From an uncultured Clostridia bacterium (GTDB lineage Bacteria; Bacillota; Clostridia; Christensenellales; UBA1242): a stretch of DNA of 46,854 nt. Below the pieces are notes generated by a model. It saw nothing but the letters and a program-made list of their open reading frames with translations, was not told the DNA's origin and did no database searches. Position numbers and translations under genes: made by a program. The stretch lies in contig CAKVFH010000007.1 of assembly GCA_934746515.1 (NCBI GenBank), forward strand, positions 1 to 46,854, in the 5' to 3' direction. Below are positions 33,662 to 41,501 of this stretch, in pieces. The number at the start of each line of letters is the position of its first letter. The first letter of the stretch is position 1.

Positions 33662-34156
33662 ATGGAAAAAAGAAAACAATTAAACACAACCCTAGCACTT
33701 ATCATGAATGGAGATAATGTTCTGATGGGTCAAAAAAAGCGTGGATTTGCTCAAGGCACATTCAACGGCATTGGCGGAAAGCAAGATCCAGGCGAAACAA
33801 TTGAGCAAGCAATGATTCGCGAAACTCAAGAAGAAATTGGTGTCACACCAACCAACCCAACACTTGTCGGCAACATAGACTTTGAAAACATCAACTATAA
33901 AGGCGAGCATGTAAACATCAACCTTTCAGTTTACATCTGCGACGGCTACAAAGGTGAGATTCAAGAAACCGACGAAATGATACCATACTGGTTTGACAAA
34001 AATCATTTGCCTTATGAGCAAATGCTCCCAGATGATGTTTTGTGGTTCCCAATGGTTTTTGAAAACGGATTCATCAAAGGCAAAATCACCTACGACGACA
34101 ACATGAACCGCATAGACTACAAAATCACAAAAGAACCTGCAAAGGAATTACAATAG
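33662..34156 (+). CDS. NUDIX hydrolase, MTH1-like (8-oxo-dGTP/oxidised purine nucleotide pyrophosphatase type)
   Basis: 164 aa. The nudix box is complete: G39-x5-E45-x7-R53-E54-x2-E57-E58-x-G60. The later part (VNINLSVYICDGYKGEIQETDEMIPYWF, then DDVLWFPMVFENGF) follows human MTH1 and bacterial relatives that sanitise oxidised purine nucleotides. ATG 33662 follows GGAGAAAATT. The gene has its own promoter and a long structured leader. Downstream, about 12-bp repeats and a broken basic frame suggest the 3' end may once have been longer. Confidence 0.9.
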   Translation: MEKRKQLNTTLALIMNGDNVLMGQKKRGFAQGTFNGIGGKQDPGETIEQAMIRETQEEIGVTPTNPTLVGNIDFENINYKGEHVNINLSVYICDGYKGEIQETDEMIPYWFDKNHLPYEQMLPDDVLWFPMVFENGFIKGKITYDDNMNRIDYKITKEPAKELQ

Positions 34157-34186
34157 TTTTGCAATGGTTTTGAAATAGTTTTGAAC
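34152..34186 (+). repeat. Three tandem imperfect repeats of an 11-12 nt unit at the NUDIX stop codon
   Basis: Units AATAGTTTTGC, AATGGTTTTGAA and ATAGTTTTGAAC follow one another. The first contains the TAG stop of the NUDIX gene. Such slippage-prone units could have altered the frame. Confidence 0.55.
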
Positions 34187-34357
34187 AAAAAATATCCGCA
34201 TCAACCAAACTTTGCGCAGTAAACAAATTTAAAAATAATGCTCAATCTCAAGAACAAAAACACAACCACCAAAGTGCAAGCGCTAAAAAAAGAACCTCAG
34301 CGCAAGCGCAAAAAACTAAAACTAATTTTAAAAAGTCAAATCGCAAAAACAAAAATT
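34174..34357 (+). pseudogene. Basic, low-complexity reading frame without a start, possible gene tail remnant
   Basis: An open frame of about 60 codons (first codon AAT after an in-frame TGA) ends in TAA at 34355-34357, only 13 bp before a strong terminator. Its product would be rich in Lys, Gln, Ser, Ala and Asn (SASAKKRTSAQAQK then FKKSNRKNKN), like the disordered basic tails of RNA-binding proteins. No ATG, GTG or TTG opens it. It may be a frameshifted C-terminal extension of the NUDIX protein or the remnant of another gene. A competing frame from ATG 34238 reads through the terminator and is less likely. Confidence 0.35.
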
Positions 34358-34367
34358 AAACAAACAA

Positions 34368-34406
34368 AAAATGCTTTGAAACCAAAAATTTCAAAGCATT
34401 TTTATT
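34368..34406 (+). terminator. Intrinsic terminator after the NUDIX gene and frame remnant
   Basis: An 11-bp perfect stem ATGCTTTGAAA/TTTCAAAGCAT with a 7-nt loop and TTTTTATTTT. Nothing further is seen in 34407-34496 beyond T-rich sequence next to the convergent ABC permease stop. Confidence 0.88.
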
Positions 34407-34496
34407 TTCCATTTTTAATTTATGAATTGTTCAACAAAATCTTCAAACTTTATTTCCTAAACTTATAAAAATTTCTTTTTTACATTAAACCTTTGT

Positions 34497-35417
34497 CTAT
34501 TTATCCGCTTTAACCAAGTCAGTCTTTTTGTTTTTCTTAACATTTATTAAAATGTAAATTCCAAGAAAAATAACCGTTGAAACAGCAAGAATTAGCCCGC
34601 AAGCCCATGAAGGAACTTTTGAACCAAAGAATGAAATGTCAACATCAAACATTTTAGCCATGTTATCTACAACTTCTTGTGGAAAATTGCATTCAGTCAC
34701 AAGTTTGTCAAGCACTTCCCTTTCATATCCATCGCGGATAAAAACCGTTGCATAAGTTCCAGGCAAAAAACCTAAAACTTTTTGCAAAACTGAACCAAAC
34801 TGACTTATTGGCATATATGCACCACAAATAAAACCATAAACAGAAGAAACAGTTGTTCCAACCGCCGACATTTGACCTTGTGTTGTCAAAAAGTTATGAA
34901 TGATTGATGAAAGTGCAGTGCCAAAGTTTACTAGCAAAAATGCTCCAAGCAAAATTTTTAAAACATCGCCAACACTCAAAAACCAACCAGTGATAGCCAT
35001 TATCACAAATCCAACAATCGCTTCAATCAAAACAATAACCATTGAAACAACCATGCTTGCAATATAATATGAAAAAGCAATTCTTGTTCTATTTATTGGC
35101 GCAATTTCAAGGTCACGAATTGCTCCAGTCACCTTGTCTTGAACCATCAACAAATTTGAACAGAACGAAACCGTCACACCTGACACAGCCAAAAGGCTTG
35201 AAAACAACCAGCCATAAACAAAGCCATTTATATATTTTTCTGAAATCGTGATACCTGTTTGTTCAAGTGCGCTGTTAAATGAATCAACATAAACATTTTT
35301 CAAAAAGGTCACATACAATAAAATCAAAATCAGCGGAGTGATTAACGATGACAAAACTAAACCCTTGTCTTTAAAAAACAATTTTATGTTTCTTTGAATT
35401 AAACTTGATGTTCTCAT
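34497..35417 (-). CDS. ABC-2 type transporter permease
   Basis: The 306-residue product has six helices: near 22-42, 60-85, about 110-135, 145-170, 178-200 and 275-297. A large extracytoplasmic loop precedes the last helix (about 205-270). This is the DrrB/multidrug ABC-2 permease layout. It pairs with the ATPase gene directly upstream (stop 35419). ATG 35417 is favoured; a GTG at 35426 overlapping the ATPase is possible. The run GGGGGG just ahead is the ribosome site. It probably exports a drug, lipid or antimicrobial; the substrate is unknown. Confidence 0.88.
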   Translation of the reverse strand: MRTSSLIQRNIKLFFKDKGLVLSSLITPLILILLYVTFLKNVYVDSFNSALEQTGITISEKYINGFVYGWLFSSLLAVSGVTVSFCSNLLMVQDKVTGAIRDLEIAPINRTRIAFSYYIASMVVSMVIVLIEAIVGFVIMAITGWFLSVGDVLKILLGAFLLVNFGTALSSIIHNFLTTQGQMSAVGTTVSSVYGFICGAYMPISQFGSVLQKVLGFLPGTYATVFIRDGYEREVLDKLVTECNFPQEVVDNMAKMFDVDISFFGSKVPSWACGLILAVSTVIFLGIYILINVKKNKKTDLVKADK

Positions 35418-35418
35418 T

Positions 35419-36324
35419 TTATTCACCCCCCAATTTTATTCCGGTCGCGTTCAAGAACACATCATCCATTCTGCCTTTAACAATTTCATAATCGACAAAC
35501 AATTCTGGATGCTTAACAATAAGCTTTGTCGCCTGTTCTGTGTCCTTAACTTCAATTCTGTAGCCATTAGGAATTTTTTTGTAATCTAACCCAAGTTTTT
35601 CAACATCTTCTTTCATAACACCGTAAAGTGAAATAAAATCTCCAGTATATTTATTTTTAAGTTCTAATGGCGAACCTTGAGTTGCAATTTTTCCTTTATT
35701 TAAGATGACAACATAGTCCGCATCAGACACTTCTTCCATGTAATGAGTTGTTAAAAATACAGTAAGTTTTTTCTCTTTGCGAAGCTTATCAATAACCTTC
35801 CAAACAAGCTGTCTTGTTTGTGGATCAAGCCCAGTAGTTGGCTCATCAAGAATCAAAATTTTAGGATTATGAAACAAAGCCCTTGCAATATCAACTCTGC
35901 GTTTTTGACCGCCTGAAAGCTTGCCGTAAATTCTCTTTGACAAATCTTCAAAATCCAAAAGTTTTGCAAGCTCTGCATACTTTTCTTGAAATTCTTTTCC
36001 GAAAATTCCGTACAAACTTGCTCTGAATTTTAAGTTATCATAAACCGACAAAACTTTGTCGAGAACATTGTTTTGATACACAACACCAATATCTTTTTTG
36101 ATTTCCATTGCATCGCTATCAATATTTTTTCCTTCAATAAAAACGGAACCAGCGTCTCTTGAAAGTTCTCCACACATAATTGAAATTGTGGTGGATTTTC
36201 CAGCGCCGTTCACGCCTAGAAATGCAAAAAATTCACCTTCTTTCACACTGAAAGACAAATCTCGAACAGCCTTAACATCTTTAAAAGACTTGCTCAAGTT
36301 TTTAATTTCTATAATATTTTCCAT
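35419..36324 (-). CDS. ABC transporter ATP-binding protein, DrrA-like
   Basis: 301 aa. Residues 1-220: Walker A GVNGAGKSTT, Q-loop YQNN, signature LSGGQKRRV, Walker B ILILDEPTTGLDP and H-loop TTHYM. The C-terminal 80 residues form the small domain found in daunorubicin-type exporters (IEVKDTEQATKLIVKHP...DDVFLNATG). ATG 36324 follows AAGGAAAAACTC; upstream Met codons lie at or before the promoter -10. Co-transcribed with the permease. Confidence 0.92.
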   Translation of the reverse strand: MENIIEIKNLSKSFKDVKAVRDLSFSVKEGEFFAFLGVNGAGKSTTISIMCGELSRDAGSVFIEGKNIDSDAMEIKKDIGVVYQNNVLDKVLSVYDNLKFRASLYGIFGKEFQEKYAELAKLLDFEDLSKRIYGKLSGGQKRRVDIARALFHNPKILILDEPTTGLDPQTRQLVWKVIDKLRKEKKLTVFLTTHYMEEVSDADYVVILNKGKIATQGSPLELKNKYTGDFISLYGVMKEDVEKLGLDYKKIPNGYRIEVKDTEQATKLIVKHPELFVDYEIVKGRMDDVFLNATGIKLGGE

Positions 36325-36345
36325 GAGTTTTTCCTTACAAAACAT

Positions 36346-36375
36346 ATTATACCACAAACCTTAAGCTCCGCTCAA
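36346..36375 (-). promoter_or_regulatory. Promoter of the DrrAB-like exporter
   Basis: Minus strand TTGAGC (36370-36375), 18-bp spacer, TATAAT (36346-36351) preceded by TGG. Confidence 0.7.
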
Positions 36376-36473
36376 CAAAAACAAAAGTAAAATAAAATAA
36401 TCATCAAAATTATGCAAAACTTCACACAAAAAGCGCAAAAGTTGATTAAATTTATTAAAATATCAGCCAAAAC

Positions 36474-36502
36474 TTGCGATTTTCTATAAATTCAGTTATA
36501 AT
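36474..36502 (+). promoter_or_regulatory. Promoter of the RlmL-like methyltransferase gene
   Basis: TTGCGA (36474-36479), 17-bp spacer, TATAAT (36497-36502). Confidence 0.75.
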
Positions 36503-36530
36503 CTAAAGCGAAATTATTTCGGAGAATATT

Positions 36531-37655
36531 ATGGAAATTTTAGTAACCACCGCATTTGGTCTAGAAGCCGTTTTAAAACGCGAGCTTGAGAAATTTGGAT
36601 TTAAAAATCCAAAAGCTCTTGACGGAAAAGTTCATATTGAAGGCAACATAAAAGACATTGCATTTTTAAATGTAAATCTTCGAACTGCTGACAGAGTTTT
36701 GCTAAAGCTTGCAGAATTTAAAGCAACAACCTTTGATGAACTTTTTAACGGCATTTCAAAAATTCCTTTTGAAAACTATATCAAAAACGACGCACAAGTG
36801 AAAATGGACGGCAACTGCGTAAAGAGCACACTCGGCGCAATAAAAACATCAGGTGGAATCATTAAAAAGGCTGTCATGAAAAGACTTGAGAAATTTTACA
36901 ATTCTCCAATGAATGAAACCGGCGAGCCAATCACCATTGTTTTTAATATCGTAAAAGACATTGCAACTATCAGCCTTGACACATCTGGCGACGGGCTTCA
37001 TAAACGCGGATACAGAACACTTAACTACACCGCTCCACTAAAAGAAACACTCGCAGCCGGGCTAATTATGCTAACATACTACAACATCAACAAACCTTTT
37101 GCAGATATTTTTTGCGGAAGCGGAACCATTCCTATTGAAGCAGCCCTTTTTGCAATGAACATTGCACCAAACAAAAACAGACATTTTGCTTTTGAAAACT
37201 TCAAAAACTACAATCCGTTTATTTTGAAAGATGTTATAGCTGAAGCAATAAAAAATGAAAGGACTGACACAAAACCCAATATCTATGCTTGCGACATCAA
37301 TCCTGAAGCAATCAAAATGGCAAAGTTCCATGCCGAAAAAGCTGGCGTTTTGGACTTAATCAACTTTGAAGTGAATGACATGAAAAACTTTTCATCATCT
37401 GAAGAATTTGGCGTTATTGTTTCCAATCCACCTTATGGCGATAGAATTGGTGATAAAAATGCATTGCCTGAACTTTACACAAACTTTGGAAGAGTTTTCA
37501 AAAATCTTCCAAAATGGAATTGTTATGTTTTAACAGACAACAAGTTTTTAGAAAAATATTTTAACAAAAAAGCAGACAAAAAAAGAAAACTTTACAACGC
37601 AAATATTGAATGTGTTTACTATTCATTTTTAAGTCCAAAACCAGAAAAATGCTAA
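36531..37655 (+). CDS. THUMP-domain 23S rRNA guanine-N2 methyltransferase, RlmL/YpsC-like
   Basis: 374 aa. The N-terminal THUMP and ferredoxin-like RNA-binding region occupies about 1-155. A Rossmann SAM-dependent methyltransferase follows with motif I DIFCGSGTIPIEAAL (about 192-206), the acidic YACDINPEA, and catalytic motif IV SNPPYGDRI (about 300-308). This is the YpsC/RlmL N-half found in Bacillota, lacking the RlmK part fused in E. coli. It should modify G2445 of 23S rRNA; exact site specificity is inferred. The start follows TCGGAGAATATT. Confidence 0.9.
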   Translation: MEILVTTAFGLEAVLKRELEKFGFKNPKALDGKVHIEGNIKDIAFLNVNLRTADRVLLKLAEFKATTFDELFNGISKIPFENYIKNDAQVKMDGNCVKSTLGAIKTSGGIIKKAVMKRLEKFYNSPMNETGEPITIVFNIVKDIATISLDTSGDGLHKRGYRTLNYTAPLKETLAAGLIMLTYYNINKPFADIFCGSGTIPIEAALFAMNIAPNKNRHFAFENFKNYNPFILKDVIAEAIKNERTDTKPNIYACDINPEAIKMAKFHAEKAGVLDLINFEVNDMKNFSSSEEFGVIVSNPPYGDRIGDKNALPELYTNFGRVFKNLPKWNCYVLTDNKFLEKYFNKKADKKRKLYNANIECVYYSFLSPKPEKC

Positions 37656-37776
37656 TTTTTTGAAATTTTCACTTGTTTTCATGATATTTTTTCTGTATTT
37701 TGCGGTTTATTTATATCCTATTTTTTCAATCCCAACCACCCACAGTTGTCTTCACACTCCACTACGCAAAAATAAT

Positions 37777-37805
37777 TAGACAAACTTTGGTTTATTTGTT
37801 ATTAT
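37777..37805 (+). promoter_or_regulatory. Promoter of the MazG-like gene
   Basis: TAGACA (37777-37782), 17-bp spacer, TATTAT (37800-37805). Confidence 0.6.
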
Positions 37806-37824
37806 GCTTAAAGGGGGAAAGAAT

Positions 37825-38169
37825 ATGAAAAGAGAGAATAACTTTGATTTTCAAAAGACTGTTGAAAATTTCAACAAAGAAAAAAACTGTCATGAAAAAC
37901 CAATGCCAATTTCCGCTAGACTCTTGGACATCGAAAGCGAACTGGGAGAGCTTGCAAAGGAATATTTAAAGCCAACAAGTTACGGCACAAAAGAATTTAT
38001 TGTTACAGAAGACTACAAACTCGAGTTTGGCGATGTTCTTTATTCTCTATTATCACTTGCAAATGAAAGCAATATTGATGCAAGAGAATGTCTTGAAAAA
38101 GTAATTGAAAAATACAGAAAGCGCTTGCAAAACAAAAACACAATGGACTCAAAAGCTGACAAGCAATAA
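37825..38169 (+). CDS. MazG-like nucleotide pyrophosphohydrolase
   Basis: A 114-residue all-alpha NTP-PPase-type protein. The metal-binding pattern is present: DIESELGELAKE (ExxE) and LEFGDVLYSLLSLANE (ExxD). Such small MazG relatives hydrolyse (d)NTPs, often noncanonical ones, to monophosphates. ATG 37825 has AAGGGGGAAAG ahead of it and is preferred over an upstream ATG (37804) that overlaps the promoter -10. It ends with a lysine-rich tail and a terminator. Confidence 0.82.
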   Translation: MKRENNFDFQKTVENFNKEKNCHEKPMPISARLLDIESELGELAKEYLKPTSYGTKEFIVTEDYKLEFGDVLYSLLSLANESNIDARECLEKVIEKYRKRLQNKNTMDSKADKQ

Positions 38170-38191
38170 ACAAATTGAATTTTAATCATAT

Positions 38192-38217
38192 TCCCAGCCT
38201 TTGGTTGGGATTTTTTA
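38192..38217 (+). terminator. Intrinsic terminator of the MazG-like gene
   Basis: An 8-bp TCCCAGCC/GGTTGGGA stem (one G-U), 3-nt loop, TTTTTT. Confidence 0.85.
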
Positions 38218-38260
38218 TTATCTCGCAAATGTAACAAAAAAATCGTAATCGCATAATATG

Positions 38261-38482
38261 GTAGTGGGAAGAGTTTACAGCACTTTTATCTTTAAGATGC
38301 TTCAGCTGTAATATTCCCAGCACAAAAGACTGCACCAAAGAAACGTATTTGTTTAGTCAATATTTATATGCCCACACTACAAATTATAAATTCACCGATG
38401 ACAAAAAATATTGAACTTAATTTAATACAATCCCCTTCTATCGCAAACAAAAAAGCAAGACATTTCAGTCTTGCTTTTATTT
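38261..38482 (+). ncRNA. Candidate structured small RNA between two same-direction terminators
   Basis: P1 GTAGTG (38261-38266) pairs with CACTAC (38375-38380). P2 GGAA-gagt-TTACAGC (38267-38281) pairs with GCTGTAA-ta-TTCC (38305-38317). P3 GACT (38328-38331) plus AAAC (38341-38344) pair with GTTT-AGTC (38351-38358). The three helices form a junction. A promoter-like GTAACA-17-TAATAT (38231-38259) precedes it, and a 9-bp terminator (38453-38477, AAGCAAGAC/GTCTTGCTT) ends it. No downstream gene lies in this direction, so it is not a riboswitch. No match to 6S, SRP, tmRNA or RNase P was recognised. A TATAAT on the other strand (38383-38388) leaves the strand open. Confidence 0.4.
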
Positions 38483-38601
38483 TTACACATTTTTTAGCGT
38501 ATTTTTCTGTTTTTTAATTATTTTTTAATGATTTTGCGTTTTTATTTCATTATTGCAAATAAACCAGAAAATTTGTATTGCATTTTAAATTTGATTTAAC
38601 C
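38483..38601. other. T-rich intergenic tract with a 13-mer repeat copy
   Basis: Between the candidate RNA's terminator and the convergent methyltransferase stop. Holds GCGTATTTTTC-like boxes and the exact 13-mer (38531-38543); no gene seen. Confidence 0.5.
38531..38543 (-). repeat. Dispersed intergenic 13-mer AAAAACGCAAAAT, copy 3 (reverse orientation)
   Basis: Reads ATTTTGCGTTTTT on the plus strand, 53 bp after the plus-strand terminator at 38453-38477. Its orientation relative to the terminator is the same as in the other four copies. Confidence 0.6.
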
Positions 38602-39375
38602 TTATTTTTGCAAGATATCCATAATGTGAGAACTAGCACCCAAAAGCTCAGGTCTTTCACAAATTGAAAGCTGATATTTTTTATAAATTTCAAAATCTTC
38701 ACTTGAGAGTTTGTTTATATATGGCCTAATGTAATCTGTCGCGCCGTCAACACCAATAATGTTCACACGCTCAAGCTCGGCATCGTCTTTCAGCTTATTG
38801 ATTTCTTCAAGTCTAACATAACTATACAGATCTTCTTCAGTTGTTAAACAGTTAAAGTTTTCATCGAGTTTGTTTTCGCTCAAAACTTTTTGCAAGTTTC
38901 CTTCTTTAAAAGCATAGGTTATCACTGCATATTCGTTTGTTAAATACATAACCAGCATTACCCCACCTTTTTTCAAGACACGCTTTGCTTCCAAAATGGC
39001 CTTTAGTTTATCTTCGTGTGAAAACAAATGATAAGTTGGTCCAAACAAAAGTGCAATATCGAAACTTTTTTCTTTAAATTTCAAATTCAAAGCATTGCCT
39101 TGCTTTGCAACCACTTTGTCAGATTTAAGTTTTATCTGGCTAACATTTTTATTCACCAGTTCAACCGCCGTCACATTATGCCCCATTTCAGCCAGTTCAA
39201 CTGAATATCTCCCAGTGCCTGCGCCAATATCAATTATGTAAAGATTTTTTCTGCCAGCGATAACCTTTTTTATATATTCCATTGCAACAAAAAACTCAAC
39301 TTGACCATGTCTCGACAAAAGTCTTTTGTCTTCGTTAAACTTATTGTAATATTTTTCCAACAAATCCACTGTCAC
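38602..39375 (-). CDS. SAM-dependent class I methyltransferase
   Basis: The 257-residue product has motif I IIDIGAGTGRYSVELAEMG (about 44-62), motif II acidic VTAVELV, and motif IV DIALLFGPTYHLF, a small-molecule methyltransferase fold of the type found in many YodH/UbiE-like proteins. The substrate is unknown. The start is a GTG that overlaps the upstream stop (TAGTG), with AAAGGATTA as ribosome site, so it is coupled to the DUF308 gene. No dedicated terminator is obvious in the first 100 bp downstream. Confidence 0.82.
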   Translation of the reverse strand: MTVDLLEKYYNKFNEDKRLLSRHGQVEFFVAMEYIKKVIAGRKNLYIIDIGAGTGRYSVELAEMGHNVTAVELVNKNVSQIKLKSDKVVAKQGNALNLKFKEKSFDIALLFGPTYHLFSHEDKLKAILEAKRVLKKGGVMLVMYLTNEYAVITYAFKEGNLQKVLSENKLDENFNCLTTEEDLYSYVRLEEINKLKDDAELERVNIIGVDGATDYIRPYINKLSSEDFEIYKKYQLSICERPELLGASSHIMDILQK

Positions 39376-40004
39376 TAATCCTTTTTGCCTGCATTTTCAT
39401 CAATTTCATTTTTTGGCATCTCTTTTACCTCAAATTCTTCAACAGTAATTTCTTCTTGCTGTTCCTTTTTTGCTTGCTTGAAAATTTTAGCAATAATGAT
39501 AAGTTGAACAAGATGATAAATTCCTTCAATCAAAAGCATAATTCCAAAGAAAACTGCAATCATATTTTTGATTACATTTGTTCCGCTCAAAACCATTGCG
39601 ACAACCGCAAGTGCTGTTACAACAATGCCGACAACTAGGTCAGTTATCCATGTGCTTAAACCAAGTTTCTTTTCTTTCACAGAATCAATAATCAAACTGA
39701 CACCGCTTCCGCCAATAATAATTGACAAAATAATGCCAAAGAATTTTGATAAAATCAGCATCAACACACCAAGCACTAAACTCAAAATTCCATAAATCAA
39801 AAGTCTGTAAATTTTATCATCTGCAGGCATAAGTGCATAAACAATCACGCAAACAAAACCAACCACCAAAAGTCCACCGCAAAGCACAGACTCCGTAAAA
39901 TTAAACATTTTGGTTGGCATAACACAAAATAAAACACCAAACATCAAATAAATTATAGTAAAAATTGTGGTTTTTAAATTTTCTTTTCTAAAAAATATAT
40001 TCAT
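39375..40004 (-). CDS. DUF308 (HdeD-type) membrane protein
   Basis: The 209-residue product has six closely spaced helices between about 12 and 170, in two repeats of three, as in the HdeD/DUF308 family. A 35-residue acidic and lysine-rich cytoplasmic tail follows (EEITVEEFEVKEMPKN). HdeD is linked to acid stress in E. coli; the role in Bacillota is unknown. First gene of a two-gene unit with the methyltransferase. Confidence 0.8.
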   Translation of the reverse strand: MNIFFRKENLKTTIFTIIYLMFGVLFCVMPTKMFNFTESVLCGGLLVVGFVCVIVYALMPADDKIYRLLIYGILSLVLGVLMLILSKFFGIILSIIIGGSGVSLIIDSVKEKKLGLSTWITDLVVGIVVTALAVVAMVLSGTNVIKNMIAVFFGIMLLIEGIYHLVQLIIIAKIFKQAKKEQQEEITVEEFEVKEMPKNEIDENAGKKD

Positions 40005-40022
40005 ACTCTCACTTCCAAGTAT

Positions 40023-40051
40023 ATTTTATAATAAAAAATTGCTTTTTGCAA
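40023..40051 (-). promoter_or_regulatory. Promoter of the DUF308-methyltransferase unit
   Basis: Minus strand TTGCAA (40046-40051), 17-bp spacer, TAAAAT (40023-40028). Confidence 0.65.
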
Positions 40052-40073
40052 CAAAAACAGCCATTGTAATAAC

Positions 40074-40102
40074 TTGCACTGGTTTTAAATTCGTGATAAA
40101 AT
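40074..40102 (+). promoter_or_regulatory. Promoter of coaE
   Basis: TTGCAC (40074-40079), 17-bp spacer, TAAAAT (40097-40102). An in-frame ATG at 40101 overlaps the -10, so coaE must start at 40119. Confidence 0.7.
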
Positions 40103-40118
40103 GAAGTCGGAGAAACTT

Positions 40119-40691
40119 ATGATTATTGGTATAACCGGCAGGTCAGGTTCCGGCAAAAGTTATTTGTCGGAAATTTTAGCGCAAGAACTTGATATGATTC
40201 ATGTGGACATTGACAAAATTTCGCATGAAGTTTTATCATTTCCAGAAACCAAAAAATTTTTGATTGCAGAATTTGGCAATTCCATATTTGAAAATGGCGT
40301 TTTAAATCGAAAAACTTTGGGAAAACTTGCATTTAACAATAAAGAAAAAATGCAAAAATTAAATAATTTCTGCCAAACACAAATTGAAAAACGACTTGAT
40401 GAAATAAAAAACAGCACAAAAAAAACACTGATTTTTGACTATGCTCTTTTATGGAAACTAAAACAATTTTATGATTGTGACATAAAAATCTATCTTGAAA
40501 CAGACTTTGAAACAAGATATAGTCGTGTTTCAGCTCGTGAAAACATCACAAAGGACTATTTCATTGCAAGAGAAAACTCGCTTGAAGAAGTTAAAAATCT
40601 TAAGTTTGATTACATTTTAAAAAATGCAACAAACAAGCAAATTAAAAATTTAGTTAATAGCTTAAAACAAAGAATCAAGGAGCAATTATGA
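40119..40691 (+). CDS. coaE: Dephospho-CoA kinase
   Basis: The last step of coenzyme A synthesis, ATP-dependent phosphorylation of the ribose 3'-OH. The 190-residue product has P-loop GITGRSGSGKS (4-14), the VDIDKISHEVL substrate segment at about 29-39, LNRKTLGKLAF, and the lid-side RVSARENI. Three of these match CoaE; the usual GAD-type Asp region is modified (DIDKIS). GGAGAAACTT precedes ATG 40119. Overlaps the reductase gene by 4 bp (ATGA). Confidence 0.88.
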   Translation: MIIGITGRSGSGKSYLSEILAQELDMIHVDIDKISHEVLSFPETKKFLIAEFGNSIFENGVLNRKTLGKLAFNNKEKMQKLNNFCQTQIEKRLDEIKNSTKKTLIFDYALLWKLKQFYDCDIKIYLETDFETRYSRVSARENITKDYFIARENSLEEVKNLKFDYILKNATNKQIKNLVNSLKQRIKEQL

Positions 40692-41422
40692 TTAGAAAAA
40701 CAGCAATCATCACCGGCGGATTTGGTGATATAGGCAAAGCAATCGCAAAAAAGTTTGCGGCTAATGGCTACAATATTGCACTCACCTATTTTAACAATTT
40801 TAGTGCTGAATTCATTGAAGAACTAAAGAACTGCGGTGTGGACGTTTTAGCGCTTCCATGCGACCAAAAAAATGAAAACGATATCATCAATTTCACAAAC
40901 TCGGTTTTTAATGAATTTGAATTTGTTGACGCATTTGTTGCGTGCGCAGGCAAAGCAGAGCCCGTTCAATTTTTAAGCGAAAAAACCACCGAACTTATTG
41001 ATGACATAATTTCAACAAACCTTCGCGGAACAATACTTTTTAATAGAGAAATTCTGAAGCATTTTCAATCACAAAAACATGGCTCAATCGTGAATATTTC
41101 ATCAATCTATGGAATTTCCGGTGGAAGCCTTGAATCAGTTTATTCGGCTTGCAAAGCCGGAATAATTGGACTCACAAAATCTCTTTCAGTTGAAGCAAGT
41201 CCTTTTGTTAGAGTGAATGCCATTGCACCGGGCTGCATTGAAACAAAAATGACACAAAATCTTTCAGCAGTAGACAAAAGTTGTGTTGCCGACTCAACTC
41301 CACTAGACAGGCTCGGCACTCCTGAAGATGTTGCAAACGCCGTATTTTTCCTAGCTTCAGATGAGAGTTCTTTTATAACCGGCGAAGTATTAGAAGTCAC
41401 CGGTGGTGCAATCAGATTTTAA
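40688..41422 (+). CDS. Short-chain dehydrogenase/reductase, FabG-like
   Basis: A 244-residue Rossmann SDR: cofactor loop TGGFGDIG (about 9-16), the ACAG strand, NISS catalytic Ser, YSACK catalytic Tyr and Lys (about 152-156), APG and a closing ITGEVLEVTGG. The last motif is typical of 3-oxoacyl-ACP reductases (FabG), but with no fatty acid genes beside it other SDR substrates are possible. Translationally coupled to coaE through ATGA, with AAGGAGC as ribosome site. Confidence 0.85.
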   Translation: MIRKTAIITGGFGDIGKAIAKKFAANGYNIALTYFNNFSAEFIEELKNCGVDVLALPCDQKNENDIINFTNSVFNEFEFVDAFVACAGKAEPVQFLSEKTTELIDDIISTNLRGTILFNREILKHFQSQKHGSIVNISSIYGISGGSLESVYSACKAGIIGLTKSLSVEASPFVRVNAIAPGCIETKMTQNLSAVDKSCVADSTPLDRLGTPEDVANAVFFLASDESSFITGEVLEVTGGAIRF

Positions 41423-41446
41423 TTTTGAAAAATTTAATAATCAAAA

Positions 41447-41496
41447 TAAAAACAACCAAAGTTTATCAGTTTGATAATATTGGTTGTTTTTTTGTT
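41447..41496. terminator. Bidirectional terminator between the SDR gene and the lipoprotein gene
   Basis: AAACAACCAA/TTGGTTGTTT stem (41450-41459 with 41480-41489), 20-nt loop, A-run and T-run on opposite sides. Confidence 0.8.
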
Positions 41497-41501
41497 TTCA
41501 A

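Noticed and set aside
34238..34468. 76-codon plus-strand ORF after the NUDIX gene
   Set aside because: It reads through the strong terminator at 34371-34399 and has no ribosome site; the neighbouring frame has the more protein-like composition and ends before the terminator.
38399..38518. 39-codon plus-strand ORF overlapping the candidate small RNA
   Set aside because: No ribosome site, and it runs through the terminator hairpin.
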